DNA from: Halobellus sp. LT62
GTDB lineage: Archaea; Halobacteriota; Halobacteria; Halobacteriales; Haloferacaceae
DNA: 64,000 bases
Direction of reading: 5' to 3'
Assembly (NCBI RefSeq): GCF_037031285.1
Contig: NZ_JAYEZO010000002.1
Location: 1 to 64,000 of the forward strand
Shown here piece by piece: positions 51,922 to 61,073 of the stretch. The translations under genes were made by a program, and so were the position numbers. The stretch's first letter is position 1. Each line of letters begins with the position of its first letter. The notes under the pieces were generated by a model. That model was not told where the DNA came from and made no database searches. It saw nothing but the letters and a program-made list of their open reading frames with translations.

Positions 51922-54534
51922 TCACTCGTACTCGCTGCCGACGACCTCGCGGATCCGCTCGGCGGTCACTTTCCCGATCCCGCTGACCTCGCGGAGGTCG
52001 TCCTCGCGCGCGGTCATCACGCCCTCGACGGTTCCGAACTCCTGCAGGAGGGACTGGGCGGTGACGGGACCGATGTCCGCGATCGAGGAGACGACGTACT
52101 CCTGCTGTTCGGCGAGCGTCTTCGCGCTCTTCTCGCCGTGGACGCTCACGGCCCGATCGCGTTCGGTCTGCTCGCGCTCGGCGATCGTGAGCAGTAGTTC
52201 TGCGGTGTCGTCGGCGTCGCGCGTCTGTAGGACGCTCACGTCGAAGTCGACCGCCAGCGACGCGAGCGCCCCTCGAATCGCGCCGGGGTGGACGTTCCGC
52301 TCCTCGTAGAGCCCCTCCCCCTCGACGATCAACACCGGGCGGGCGTACGCCCGGGCGAGGTCGCCGATCTGCTCGAAGATCGACCGGTCGTCGCCAAGCA
52401 GCGTGTCGAGGAAGTCCGCGACCGACTTCCGCTCGACGGCGACGCGGTCCGAGAGGACGTAATCGCCGACGGCCAGCGTTTCGAGCCGCGTTCGGACGCC
52501 ATCGCGCTTCGAGAGGTCCTTCGCGATCGAGGCGTCGAGTTCGCGCTGGTCGACGACGATTTCGGTCGCTTCGTCATCCTGCGTTCCGGCGGTGGCGACG
52601 ACTCCCTTCTCGCCGTCTTCATCCGCGTCCGCCGTCGCGCCACTGGTCTCTCCGTCCTCGTCGTCGCCGTCGTTCGCTTTCTCACCGCTGTCCTCGGCGT
52701 GCGCGCGCTCGATCTCCTCGTCGGTCGGCCCGAAGTCGGTGAGCCCCGCCTGCCCGTTCGTCGCCGGTGCGTCGCTTTCGGCGCGTTCCGCGGACGTCGA
52801 GCTCGCGGCCTCGCCGACCTTGTCGGATTCGTCGCTGCCGACGCGGGCAGCGTCGCTTTCGTCGTCCGCGACCTCGTTGCCACCGTCCGCACCTTCGCCG
52901 CCACCATCTGCACCTTCGCCGCCGTCGTCCCCGCCTTCGCCATCTTCGTACGCCGCCAACCCCCGCTGTTCGGGGTCCAATTCCGCTTCGATGTCGCCGG
53001 CGACGCTCTTCAAATCCCGAAGCTCCGACTCCATCTCTTTCTCGCGTCGCCGCGAGATCCAGAAGAACGCCTCGTCGCGGGTGTCTTCGGCGAGCAGGAC
53101 CACGACGCTGCCCTCCGCCTGTCGGCCGGTCCGCCCCTTCCGTTGGATCGAGCGGATCGCGGTCGGCACGGGCTCGAAGAAGAGCACGAGGTCGACCTCG
53201 GGGACGTCCAGCCCTTCCTCGGCGACTGACGTGGAAACGAGTACCTCGAACTTCCCGTTTCGGAAGGCGTCGAGCGTCTCCTGTTGCTCCTTCTGGGTCA
53301 TCCCCTCGGAGCTCTCCTTGTCGCCTTGGCCGACGAATTTGCGGACCTCGAACGACGCCGAGAGGAATTCGGTCAGCGCTTCGGCGGTGTCGCGCGACTC
53401 GGTGAAGACGATGACGCGCTCGCCGCCCTCGATCCCGAGCGTCTGTGCGAGCAGGATTCGCGCGCGGGAGAACTTCGGGTGCGTGCCGTCGAAGCTCTCC
53501 GCTAACCGCATCGCCTCTCTGACCTTCGGCTCGGCGACGAGCCGCTGGCTCGCCTTCGACGCGCCCGAGGAGCGCGCGGCGTTGCGCTGGCGCTCGAAGT
53601 AGCGCCGGACGGACTCGACGGACTGCGTCTCGACGAGCTCGACCGCCCGCCGGAGCTTCATCACCTCCGCGTGCGTCGACATCCCCTTGTAGCCGTCCGA
53701 TTTGTCGGCGTCCATCAGCTCTTGGAGCTTCCCGCGCATCCGGTTCAGCTGCTTCTGAGAGATGTCGGGTTGGGTCGTGTTCGTCACGCCGAGAGACTTC
53801 AATTTCTGGAGGCGGTCTTTGATCACCTCGTTGAGCGCGTCGCGGATCTGCAGGATTTCGTCGGGCAACTGGATGCGCTCCCATTCGACGGAGGTGTCGT
53901 GGGTGTACTCGTCGACGTCGGCGTCCTCTTCTGTCATCACCTCGACCTCGCCGATCCCGAGGTTCTCGCACACTTCGAGGATCGCCTCCTTATCGCCGCC
54001 GGGAGAGGCACTCATCCCAGTCACGAGCGGTTTCTCGGCGTCGGCGTGGTAGCGCTCGGCGATGTAGACGTAGGCGTAGTCGCCGCTCGCGCGGTGACAC
54101 TCGTCGAAGGTGAGGTGAGTGACCTCCGACAGCGAGATCCGCGAGCCGACGAGGTCGTTCTCGACGACCTGCGGCGTCGCGACGACGATTCGGGCCTCGT
54201 CCCACGCTTCCGCTCTATCGTCCGGCCGGATCTCGCCGGTGAAGACGACGATCTCCTCCTCGGGGATCGAAAGCGCCTCCCGGTAGAAGTCGGCGTGCTG
54301 CTGGACGAGCGGTTTCGTCGGCGCGAGAAACAGCGCCTTTCCGCCCACCTCGTGCAGCCGATCGGCCGTCACGAGCAGGCTCACGGTCGTCTTTCCCAAC
54401 CCGGTCGGGAGGCAGACGAGCGTGTGCGCCGCCCGGGCCGTCCCCGCGAGTCGGACCTGGTAGAGCCGCCGTTCGATGAACCCGGGGCTCAAGAGCGGAT
54501 GGTCCACGTACGCGGGGTCGTCGGTAGCCGCCAT
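51922..54534 (-). CDS. hef: Hef helicase/nuclease (FANCM/XPF homologue)
   Basis: Hef processes stalled replication forks. The N-terminal SF2 helicase has Walker A LPTGLGKTT, DECH (LTFDECHRASGDYAY), and motif VI QRKGRTGRQAEG. The C-terminal part is an XPF-type nuclease with the ERKSVADFL motif (VAVERKSVADFLDTL), then tandem helix-hairpin-helix motifs (SIADIGPVTAQSLLQEFG and VSGIGKVTAERIREVVG). A long acidic Asp/Glu/Gly/Ser-rich linker of about 150 residues joins the two halves. I start at the ATG at 54534 (MAATDDPAYV), not the GTG one codon upstream. Confidence 0.95.
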   Translation of the reverse strand: MAATDDPAYVDHPLLSPGFIERRLYQVRLAGTARAAHTLVCLPTGLGKTTVSLLVTADRLHEVGGKALFLAPTKPLVQQHADFYREALSIPEEEIVVFTGEIRPDDRAEAWDEARIVVATPQVVENDLVGSRISLSEVTHLTFDECHRASGDYAYVYIAERYHADAEKPLVTGMSASPGGDKEAILEVCENLGIGEVEVMTEEDADVDEYTHDTSVEWERIQLPDEILQIRDALNEVIKDRLQKLKSLGVTNTTQPDISQKQLNRMRGKLQELMDADKSDGYKGMSTHAEVMKLRRAVELVETQSVESVRRYFERQRNAARSSGASKASQRLVAEPKVREAMRLAESFDGTHPKFSRARILLAQTLGIEGGERVIVFTESRDTAEALTEFLSASFEVRKFVGQGDKESSEGMTQKEQQETLDAFRNGKFEVLVSTSVAEEGLDVPEVDLVLFFEPVPTAIRSIQRKGRTGRQAEGSVVVLLAEDTRDEAFFWISRRREKEMESELRDLKSVAGDIEAELDPEQRGLAAYEDGEGGDDGGEGADGGGEGADGGNEVADDESDAARVGSDESDKVGEAASSTSAERAESDAPATNGQAGLTDFGPTDEEIERAHAEDSGEKANDGDDEDGETSGATADADEDGEKGVVATAGTQDDEATEIVVDQRELDASIAKDLSKRDGVRTRLETLAVGDYVLSDRVAVERKSVADFLDTLLGDDRSIFEQIGDLARAYARPVLIVEGEGLYEERNVHPGAIRGALASLAVDFDVSVLQTRDADDTAELLLTIAEREQTERDRAVSVHGEKSAKTLAEQQEYVVSSIADIGPVTAQSLLQEFGTVEGVMTAREDDLREVSGIGKVTAERIREVVGSEYE

Positions 54535-54612
54535 CACGCACGATTGGGCGTCACCGCTGTTAAGGGTTCGCCGACGAGAGTGAAAGTGAAATCGACGGCA
54601 TCGACCGTTCGA

Positions 54613-54807
54613 TCACCCGTTCTCGTCCGGCTCCGCGGTGAATTCGTAGTCGGATCGGTCGACGATTCTCTCGCGGAATCCGCCGCCGAATCCGTCGTCG
54701 GGCAGCTCGCCGCTCACGCTCTCGCGCTCCTCGACGGAGTCCGGCAGCGACGCCCCGATCAGGTCGGCCCACTCCGTGAGGTTCCGCCCGGTCTGTCGGT
54801 GACTCAT
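54613..54807 (-). CDS. small haloarchaeal protein, unknown function
   Basis: This 64-residue protein reads [18 protein letters not shown] near its start and ends [15 protein letters not shown]. It has a GGAGGAG ribosome-binding site just upstream of the ATG at 54807 and a TATA box (CGTTATATAC at 54841-54850), both of which support a real gene. Highly charged, with no recognised domain. It lies between hef and the ferredoxin gene on the same strand. Confidence 0.65.
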   Translation of the reverse strand: MSHRQTGRNLTEWADLIGASLPDSVEERESVSGELPDDGFGGGFRERIVDRSDYEFTAEPDENG

Positions 54808-54840
54808 ACTCCTCCCTCGGGCGACATACTCTCTACGAAC

Positions 54841-54850
54841 GTATATAACG
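54841..54850 (-). promoter_or_regulatory. TATA box of the small gene at 54613
   Basis: CGTTATATAC on the minus strand, about 38 nt from the ATG at 54807. It leaves a short leader that carries the GGAGGAG ribosome-binding site. Confidence 0.6.
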
Positions 54851-54887
54851 ATTGTGCTGCTCTGGACGATTCGCGACGGAACCGGTC

Positions 54888-55136
54888 TCACACGACCTGT
54901 TCGCCGTCGTCGTCGTACAGTTCGATCGCGTCTACGGGGCACGCCCGCGCGGCGAACTCGGCGTCCAGCTCCGCGCCCTCGGGGACCTCGAGCTCGAATA
55001 TGTCGTCTTCGACCTCGGTCGACTCCGCGAGATCGGCCTTGCCGTCGTCGAGGTTCTTCTCGAACGCGTCCCACTCGTCGACACACTGGAACATCCCGAT
55101 GCAGGTCTCCCTGTCGTAGCGGATCTTCATACTCAT
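54888..55136 (-). CDS. three-cysteine ferredoxin ([3Fe-4S] type likely)
   Basis: This 82-residue ferredoxin has cluster motif C12-I-G-M15-F-Q-C18, then C66-P (ACPVDAIEL). The second Cys of the usual CxxCxxC is replaced by Met15, which is typical of single-cluster [3Fe-4S] ferredoxins or labile [4Fe-4S] forms. The acidic surface fits a halophile. The ATG at 55136 (MSMKIRYD) is used; ATG 55130 is possible. It may donate electrons to a P450 or another oxygenase; no such partner is adjacent. Confidence 0.88.
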   Translation of the reverse strand: MSMKIRYDRETCIGMFQCVDEWDAFEKNLDDGKADLAESTEVEDDIFELEVPEGAELDAEFAARACPVDAIELYDDDGEQVV

Positions 55137-55171
55137 ACACGCCGTTGGCGGAGCGACCACATAGCCGTGAC

Positions 55172-55238
55172 GACGCAATGGGGACGCGGCAGCGACGCGG
55201 CAGCGACTCGGCGGCGACGCGATGGGGACGCGGCGGCG
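55172..55238. repeat. GC-rich imperfect repeats upstream of hel308
   Basis: GACGC(A/G)ATGGGGACGCGGC(A/G)GCG occurs at 55172-55194 and 55216-55238, 21 of 23 bases shared, with further GCGACGCGGCA copies between. It lies between the ferredoxin and hel308 promoters. No gene overlaps it. Confidence 0.75.
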
Positions 55239-55277
55239 GCGTGGTTTTCGGCTCGGTCGACCGCCCCGACTCCGACT

Positions 55278-55285
55278 GTTTAAAC
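55278..55285 (+). promoter_or_regulatory. TATA box of hel308
   Basis: GTTTAAAC lies about 29 nt before the ATG at 55310, giving a leaderless transcript and fixing the hel308 start. Confidence 0.65.
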
Positions 55286-55309
55286 CCGAGGACGGCGTAC
55301 CTCCCCTCG

Positions 55310-58039
55310 ATGCGACCGGAGGAGGTACCCGAACTGCCCGAGGAGGTGGCCGCCCACCTGCGAGACGAGGGTATCGAGGAGCTCTATCCCCCACAGGCGG
55401 CGGCCGTCGACGCGGGCGTCAGCCGCGGCGAGAGCGTCGTCGCGTCGGTGCCGACGGCCTCCGGAAAGACGCTCGTCGCGGAGCTGGCGATGCTGTCGAG
55501 CGTGGCCCGGGGAGGTAAGGCGCTCTACATCGTCCCGCTCCGGGCGCTCGCCTCCGAGAAGAAGACCGAGTTCGAGCGCTGGGAGCAGTACGGCTTCGAC
55601 GTCGGCGTCTCGACGGGCAACTACGAGTCGGACGGCGAGTGGCTGGCCTCACGCGACATCATCGTCGCCACCTCCGAGAAGGTCGACTCCCTCGTCAGAA
55701 ACGGCGCGGCGTGGATCGACGACCTGAGCTGCGTCGTCGCCGACGAGGTTCACCTCGTTGACGACAGCCACCGCGGTCCCACGCTCGAAGTCACACTCGG
55801 GAAGCTGCGGACGCTCAACCCCGGTCTGCAGGTCGTCGCGCTCTCGGCGACCGTCGGGAACGCCGACGTCGTCGCCGACTGGCTCGACGCCGAGCTCGTC
55901 CAGTCCGACTGGCGGCCGATCGACCTCCGGATGGGCGTCCACTACGGTAACGCGGTCAGCTTCGACGACGGCAGCCAGCGCGAGGTCCCGGTGAAATCGG
56001 GCGGGCGACCGACCGCCGCGCTCGTCGACGACGCGCTCGCCGGCGACTCCGGCGCGCAAACCGACCTCTCCGACGCGGATTCCACCAGTGTCACCGACGA
56101 CATAGATAGCGACTCCGACACAGACAACGACGCCACTGACGACACAGACGGCGTCGACACCGACATCGTCGACAGCGATATCAACGCGGACAGCGGCGAC
56201 ACCGACGCCGTCGCCAGCGACGACACCGACCAGGGCTCTTCGCTCGTCTTCGTGAACTCCCGGCGGAACGCCGAGGCGTCGGCCAAGCGGCTCCGCGACG
56301 TCGTCGAGCCCCACCTCACAGAGGACGAGCGCGGACGACTCGCCGAGTTGGCCGCGGAAATCAGAGGCGTCTCCGACACCGAGACCAGCGACACGCTGGC
56401 GAACTGCGTCGCGAAGGGTTCGGCGTTCCACCACGCGGGGCTCGCTTCCGAACACCGCTCGCTCGTCGAGGACGCGTTCCGCGACCGCCTCATCAAGTGT
56501 ATCTCGGCGACGCCGACGCTCGCCGCGGGAGTCAACACGCCCAGCCGACGCGTCATTGTCCGCGACTGGCGGCGCTACGACGGCGAGTTCGGCGGGATGA
56601 AACCGCTCGACGTGCTCGAAGTCCACCAGATGATGGGCCGGGCGGGTCGTCCCGGCCTCGATCCCTACGGCGAGGCCGTCCTCTTGGCGAAGAACTCCGA
56701 GACGCGCGACGAACTCTTCGAGCGCTACATCTGGGCCGATCCCGAACCGGTCCGCTCGAAACTGGCGGCCGAACCGGCACTTCGGACGCACGTGCTCGCG
56801 ACGGTCGCCTCCGGCTTCGCCCACACCCGCGGGGAACTGCTGGAGTTCCTCGGACAGACCCTGTATGCGACACAGACCGACGAGTCGGGGCGGCTCGAAC
56901 GCGTCACCGAGGACGTGCTCGCGTACTTGGAGCGCAACGAGTTCATCGAGCGCGACGACGACTCGCTCACGGCGACGAGCGTCGGCCACACCGTCTCGCG
57001 GCTCTACCTCGACCCGATGACCGCCGCGGAGATCATCGACGGGCTGGAGTGGGGCGCGGAGCACCGCACGGAGATGGTTCGCGCACTCGCGGGCGAGGGG
57101 GATGCGGAGTCGTCCCCGACGGATGCTTCCGCGTCGGAATCCGACGACGCGGACTCGCAGGACGTCGGGTTCCAGCGCGCCAGCGAGTTGGCTTCGGCGG
57201 ACGGCGAGGCGTCGACGGACGGCGAGGCGTCGACGGACTCCGAGGCGTCGACGGACTCCGAGGCGTCGACGGACTCCGAGACGTCGACGGCGGACGACGA
57301 CTCTCTCCCCGACGACGCCCCGACGTACCCGACGGCGCTCGGCCTCTTCCACCTCGTCTCTCGGACGCCGGATATGTATCAATTGTACCTCAAATCCGGC
57401 GACCGCGAGACGTACACGGAAATCTGCTACGAGCGCGAGGCGGAACTGCTCGGTCGCACGCCGTCGGAGTACGAGGACGTCCGCTTCGAGGAGTGGCTCT
57501 CCGCGCTGAAGACCGCGCGGCTGCTCGAAGACTGGGCCGACGAGGTGAACGAGGACCGGATCACTGAGCGCTACGGCGTCGGCCCCGGCGACGTCCGCGG
57601 GAAGGTCGAGACCGCCGAGTGGCTACTCAACGCGGCCGAACGCCTCGCGGGCGAACTCGACCTCTCGGCGGTGCCGATCCGCGAGGCGAAAAAGCGCGTC
57701 GAGTACGGCGTCCGCGACGAACTGTTGGATCTCGCGGGGATCCGCGGCGTCGGTCGGAAGCGCGCCAGACGGCTCTTCGAGGCCGGAATCGAGACCCGTG
57801 CGGATCTCCGTGAGGCCGACAAGTCGGTCGTCCTGCGCGCGCTGCGGGGACGCCGAAAGACCGCCGAGGGGATCCTCGAAAACGTCGGGCGGCGGGACCC
57901 CTCGATGGAGGACGTCTCGAAGGCGGGCATTGGTTCGGACGGATCGGCGACGGAATCCGACGGTCGAACCGAAACGTCGCCGGCGACGCGCCCCGACGGC
58001 GACCCCGAGGAACAGGCCAGTCTGGGTGATTTCGGATGA
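55310..58039 (+). CDS. hel308: Hel308 helicase
   Basis: This Ski2-family 3'-5' DNA helicase acts at stalled forks. Walker A VPTASGKT lies at about residues 46-53, DEVH at 145-148, with [26 protein letters not shown] and [11 protein letters not shown] (motif VI). A winged helix, ratchet helix and C-terminal HhH ([16 protein letters not shown]) follow. Two acidic Ser/Asp/Thr-rich insertions interrupt the fold at about residues 245-307, before the [10 protein letters not shown] strand, and at about 594-665 (with 6-residue repeats). They make the protein 909 residues long. It overlaps Cgi121 by 4 bp. Confidence 0.95.
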   Translation: MRPEEVPELPEEVAAHLRDEGIEELYPPQAAAVDAGVSRGESVVASVPTASGKTLVAELAMLSSVARGGKALYIVPLRALASEKKTEFERWEQYGFDVGVSTGNYESDGEWLASRDIIVATSEKVDSLVRNGAAWIDDLSCVVADEVHLVDDSHRGPTLEVTLGKLRTLNPGLQVVALSATVGNADVVADWLDAELVQSDWRPIDLRMGVHYGNAVSFDDGSQREVPVKSGGRPTAALVDDALAGDSGAQTDLSDADSTSVTDDIDSDSDTDNDATDDTDGVDTDIVDSDINADSGDTDAVASDDTDQGSSLVFVNSRRNAEASAKRLRDVVEPHLTEDERGRLAELAAEIRGVSDTETSDTLANCVAKGSAFHHAGLASEHRSLVEDAFRDRLIKCISATPTLAAGVNTPSRRVIVRDWRRYDGEFGGMKPLDVLEVHQMMGRAGRPGLDPYGEAVLLAKNSETRDELFERYIWADPEPVRSKLAAEPALRTHVLATVASGFAHTRGELLEFLGQTLYATQTDESGRLERVTEDVLAYLERNEFIERDDDSLTATSVGHTVSRLYLDPMTAAEIIDGLEWGAEHRTEMVRALAGEGDAESSPTDASASESDDADSQDVGFQRASELASADGEASTDGEASTDSEASTDSEASTDSETSTADDDSLPDDAPTYPTALGLFHLVSRTPDMYQLYLKSGDRETYTEICYEREAELLGRTPSEYEDVRFEEWLSALKTARLLEDWADEVNEDRITERYGVGPGDVRGKVETAEWLLNAAERLAGELDLSAVPIREAKKRVEYGVRDELLDLAGIRGVGRKRARRLFEAGIETRADLREADKSVVLRALRGRRKTAEGILENVGRRDPSMEDVSKAGIGSDGSATESDGRTETSPATRPDGDPEEQASLGDFG
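57203..57292. repeat. 18-nt tandem repeat in hel308, five units
   Basis: Units begin at 57203, 57221, 57239, 57257 and 57275, with core GAGGCGTCGACGGAC. Each encodes a GEASTD- or SEASTD-like hexapeptide. The third and fourth units are identical, so expansion was recent. Confidence 0.9.
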
Positions 58040-58548
58040 GCGCGGACGCGTTGCCGCTGTTCGTCGAGGGAACGGTCGATGTCGATGACGTCGACGCCTT
58101 CGTCGACGCACTCGACGACGTCTCGACGGAAACGGGTGCGACCGTCCAAGCGTTCGACGCCCGCTACATCGTCAGCGAGCGCCACCTCCGCCGCGCCGTC
58201 GAACTGGCCGATCGGGCCTTCGAACGCGGCGAGAACGTCGCCCGCGATCGGGGCGTCGAGATCCTTCTCTACGCCGCCGGGCGCAGGCAGATCACCGCCG
58301 CGCTCGAACTCGGCGTCTCTCCCGGACCGAATCGCGCGGTCATCCTCGTTGACGGCGGCGACACCACCGCCGCGGCCGACGCCGTGCGGGATCGCATCCT
58401 CGACGGCGTCGAGCCGACACTCGGCGAATACGATCCCGACCGCGTGAGGGCGTACTACGATGTCGACGACGCCGAACTCGCGGTCGTCGACGGTGACCTC
58501 GAATCGCTGGTGCTCGAACGGGTCGCGCTGCTCGTCGTCGAGAAGTAG
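58036..58548 (+). CDS. cgi121: KEOPS complex subunit Cgi121
   Basis: Cgi121 binds the tRNA CCA end in the KEOPS complex that makes t6A37. The 170-residue protein has the Cgi121 layout: [74 protein letters not shown]. The [12 protein letters not shown] and G(V/L)SPG motifs are diagnostic. It begins inside the end of hel308 (ATGA overlap), an operon arrangement seen in other haloarchaea. Confidence 0.93.
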   Translation: MSADALPLFVEGTVDVDDVDAFVDALDDVSTETGATVQAFDARYIVSERHLRRAVELADRAFERGENVARDRGVEILLYAAGRRQITAALELGVSPGPNRAVILVDGGDTTAAADAVRDRILDGVEPTLGEYDPDRVRAYYDVDDAELAVVDGDLESLVLERVALLVVEK

Positions 58549-58602
58549 CCCGTCGTTGTGGCACTCAGAACCCTTCGAAGCACCCCGCTCCCCGACCCCT
58601 GA

Positions 58603-58622
58603 CCCCTTTATTTCAGGTGGAA
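58603..58622 (-). promoter_or_regulatory. solitary ORB-like sequence
   Basis: The plus strand reads CCCCTTTATTTCAGGTGGAA and differs at one base from the oriC ORB at 40652-40671 (CCCCTTCATTTCAGGTGGAA). G-rich flanking sequence (GGGGTCAGGGG on the minus strand) is also present. There is no orc1-like gene nearby. It lies about 90 nt from tRNA-Gln. Confidence 0.75.
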
Positions 58623-58711
58623 AAGTTTTCGGTATATTCGGTTTGAGTTTTCAATATTATTTATAATACGTCAGAACAGCACGGCCGAGAATGTGCGAAA
58701 ACGCGGAAAAG

Positions 58712-58784
58712 TAGTCCCACCAGGATTCGAACCTGGGTCGAAGCCCCCAGAAGGCTTCAGGATTGGCCACTACCCCATGGGACT
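58712..58784 (-). tRNA. tRNA-Gln (anticodon CTG)
   Basis: The minus strand from 58784 begins AGTCCCATGGGGTAGTGG. The 7-bp acceptor stem AGTCCCA pairs with TGGGACT, followed by discriminator A at 58712. The anticodon loop is TTCTGGG inside the stem AAGCC/GGCTT, giving anticodon CTG, which reads CAG (Gln). The T arm has GGTTCGAATCC. CCA is not encoded and no intron is seen. Length 73 nt. Confidence 0.95.
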
Positions 58785-59174
58785 GTGCTGTCTCGCTGCC
58801 GACGCCGCCCGTCGACTGCGTGACCAATCGTAACTCGCGGCTCCATATGAGTGTTGCGAAGTCCGGTATCGCCGTTGGCCTCTCCCTGTTGTCGGGCCCG
58901 GTATGGTCTGGCTCCAGACTCTCGACGGAGGCTGCTACGACCCTCACTCAATCTGATTCTAATTTTCGAAATAATCTCTGTATTTCTGGGTTTTTACATC
59001 CTTATATTGTCTTAACACGTGGAATTCTCCGAAGAATTAGTGTAGAACAAGAAAATTCTGTATATTTTAAACCTAAGATTTATGCCTCGGTCTCCTGTGT
59101 ACCTATCCAGCGACGTATAATGATCCGCACGGAAATTGGTGCAATCGTGGACGATTGTAACCGTATGTTCTGAT
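58785..59174. other. AT-rich region upstream of nirA
   Basis: The 390 nt between tRNA-Gln and nirA are much more AT-rich from about 58950 than the flanking coding DNA. They contain the inverted repeat AATTCTccgaAGAATT at 59023-59038 and a TTTTAAACC TATA candidate at about 59067-59075. I see no gene. It likely holds the nitrate-locus promoter. Confidence 0.6.
59023..59038. promoter_or_regulatory. inverted repeat upstream of nirA, candidate operator
   Basis: AATTCT (59023-59028) and AGAATT (59033-59038) flank CCGA. Outer ACAC and GTGT segments extend the symmetry imperfectly. It sits about 30 nt upstream of the TTTTAAACC TATA candidate. A binding protein is inferred, not known. Confidence 0.4.
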
Positions 59175-60986
59175 ATGCCACACAAAAAAGAATCTTGGAA
59201 GGAGGAATGCTACGGTGACGAGGTTCGCGAGGCACTGCTCGAATTCGCCGACGAGGGATGGGAGTCGATCCCCGAAGACGAACGCGAGGAGTGGTTCGCC
59301 CGGTTCAAGTTCTGGGGAATCTTCCACCAGCGGTCGGGACAGGAGTCGTACTTTATGATGCGGCTCACCAACTGCGGCGGCGTACTCGACCCCGAGCAGC
59401 TGCGAGCGATCGGGGAGGTCGCCGCGGAGTACGCGACGGGCCCGGCGACCAATCCGGAGTTCGGCGACGCGTGGATCGATCTCACCACCCGACAGTCGAT
59501 TCAACTCCACTGGCTCAAGCTGGAGGACATCCCCGAGATCTGGGAGAAACTGGAGTCGGTCGGCGTCTCCTCGCGCTCTGCGGGCGGCGACACGATGCGG
59601 AACATCTCCGGCTGTCCGGTCGCCGGGAAGGCCGAAGAGTACATCGAGAGCCGGCCGATCCTCGACGAGATCGAGACGGAGATTCGCGGCGATGACGCGC
59701 TCTCGAATATGCCGCGGAAGTTCAACATCTCCGTCTCCGGCTGCAAACAGGGCTGCGCGCAGGACGTCATCAACGACATCGGCCTCGAACCGGCACACAA
59801 GTTCGTCGACGGGGTCGAGGGGACCTCGACGAGCGGCCGGACGCAGTCCGGCAACGGCGGAGAAGTCGAGGGGTTCAACGTCCGCGTCGGCGGCGGACTC
59901 GGCGGCCGCGAACCCCGCCCGGCCCGACCGTTGGACCTCTTCGTCCGCCCCGAGCACGCCGTCGAGACGGTCCGCGCGTTCGTCGAGTACTACCACGAGG
60001 AGGGGAACCGCCAGAACCGCTCGAAGAACCGCGCGCGCTTCTTCGTCGACGAGGTCGGCACGGAGGCCATCCGCGAGGAACTCGACGAGCGGCTCGACTT
60101 CGAGTTCGAGACGGCCGGGACCGACTTCCGCGGCGAGTACACCTACAACGCCGGGCGACCCGTCGACCGCGGCCCGCACGACCACGTCGGCGTCTACGAG
60201 CAGGCCGACGGCCGGAACTACGTCGGCCTGTCGGTACCGGTCGGACGGCTTCCCGCCGCTGACGCGCTCACCCTTGCCGACCTCGCAGACGCCTACGGTT
60301 CGGGCGAGATCCGACTGAGTCGCCGGCAGAACCCGCTCGTGATGGACGTCGCCGACGAGGACCTCGAGGATCTCCTCGCGGAGCCGCTCTTGGAGCGCTA
60401 CAGACCCGAACCGAACCCGTTCGAGCAGGGCGCGATGGCCTGTACGGGCACGGAGTTCTGTTCGATCGCCCTCACCGAGACGAAAGCCCGGATGGCGCGG
60501 CTCGTCCGCTGGCTCGGCGACAACGTCGACGTCCCCGACGACGTCGAGCGGATCAAGCTCCATTACTCGGGATGTACCGCCGACTGCGGACAGGCGATGA
60601 CCGCCGATATCGGCTTCCAAGGGATGCGCGCGCGGAAGGACGGCGAGATGGTCGAAGCCCTCGACGTCGGCGTCGGGGGTGGTATCGGCGCGGAGCCGTC
60701 GTTCATCGAGTGGGTCCGCCAACGGGTGCCCGCCGACGAGATTCCGGGGTTGGTTCAGAACCTCCTCGAGGCGTACGCGGCGCTCCGCGAACCCGGGCAG
60801 ACGTTCCGCCAGTGGGTCGACGCGACCGGCCACGAGACGATCGTCGAACTCGCCGAGCCCGAAGAGGTCGACGGCTACGAGGACCTCTGTCTCACCGACG
60901 CCAAGCAGTCGTGGTACCCGTTCGACGAGGGGGCCGGCCCGGCACCGACCGACTCGGACGGGCGACCGCTGGAGGCGGACGATTGA
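59175..60986 (+). CDS. nirA: ferredoxin-nitrite reductase, assimilatory
   Basis: NirA is a siroheme/[4Fe-4S] enzyme that reduces nitrite to ammonium with ferredoxin. The 603-residue protein has two ferredoxin-like repeats and two siroheme domains. The first carries SGCPVAGKAEEY and SGCKQGCAQDV; the second carries MACTGTEFCSIALTETKARM and YSGCTADCGQAM, which hold the cluster and siroheme Cys ligands (CxxxxxC and CxxxC). The ATG at 59175 (MPHKKESWKEE) is used. It heads the nirA-nasA-narK cluster. Confidence 0.95.
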   Translation: MPHKKESWKEECYGDEVREALLEFADEGWESIPEDEREEWFARFKFWGIFHQRSGQESYFMMRLTNCGGVLDPEQLRAIGEVAAEYATGPATNPEFGDAWIDLTTRQSIQLHWLKLEDIPEIWEKLESVGVSSRSAGGDTMRNISGCPVAGKAEEYIESRPILDEIETEIRGDDALSNMPRKFNISVSGCKQGCAQDVINDIGLEPAHKFVDGVEGTSTSGRTQSGNGGEVEGFNVRVGGGLGGREPRPARPLDLFVRPEHAVETVRAFVEYYHEEGNRQNRSKNRARFFVDEVGTEAIREELDERLDFEFETAGTDFRGEYTYNAGRPVDRGPHDHVGVYEQADGRNYVGLSVPVGRLPAADALTLADLADAYGSGEIRLSRRQNPLVMDVADEDLEDLLAEPLLERYRPEPNPFEQGAMACTGTEFCSIALTETKARMARLVRWLGDNVDVPDDVERIKLHYSGCTADCGQAMTADIGFQGMRARKDGEMVEALDVGVGGGIGAEPSFIEWVRQRVPADEIPGLVQNLLEAYAALREPGQTFRQWVDATGHETIVELAEPEEVDGYEDLCLTDAKQSWYPFDEGAGPAPTDSDGRPLEADD

Positions 60987-61073
60987 TCACGATGATGACG
61001 CCTCGGTGTCGTACGCCGCGAATCACCCGCCGCGCCACGGTGCCGCGGGAGTTCAACACGTCCATCCGAACCG

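Noticed and set aside
57203-57292. CRISPR-like repeat array
   Set aside because: The units are contiguous 18-mers without spacers, in frame within hel308; they are a coding repeat.
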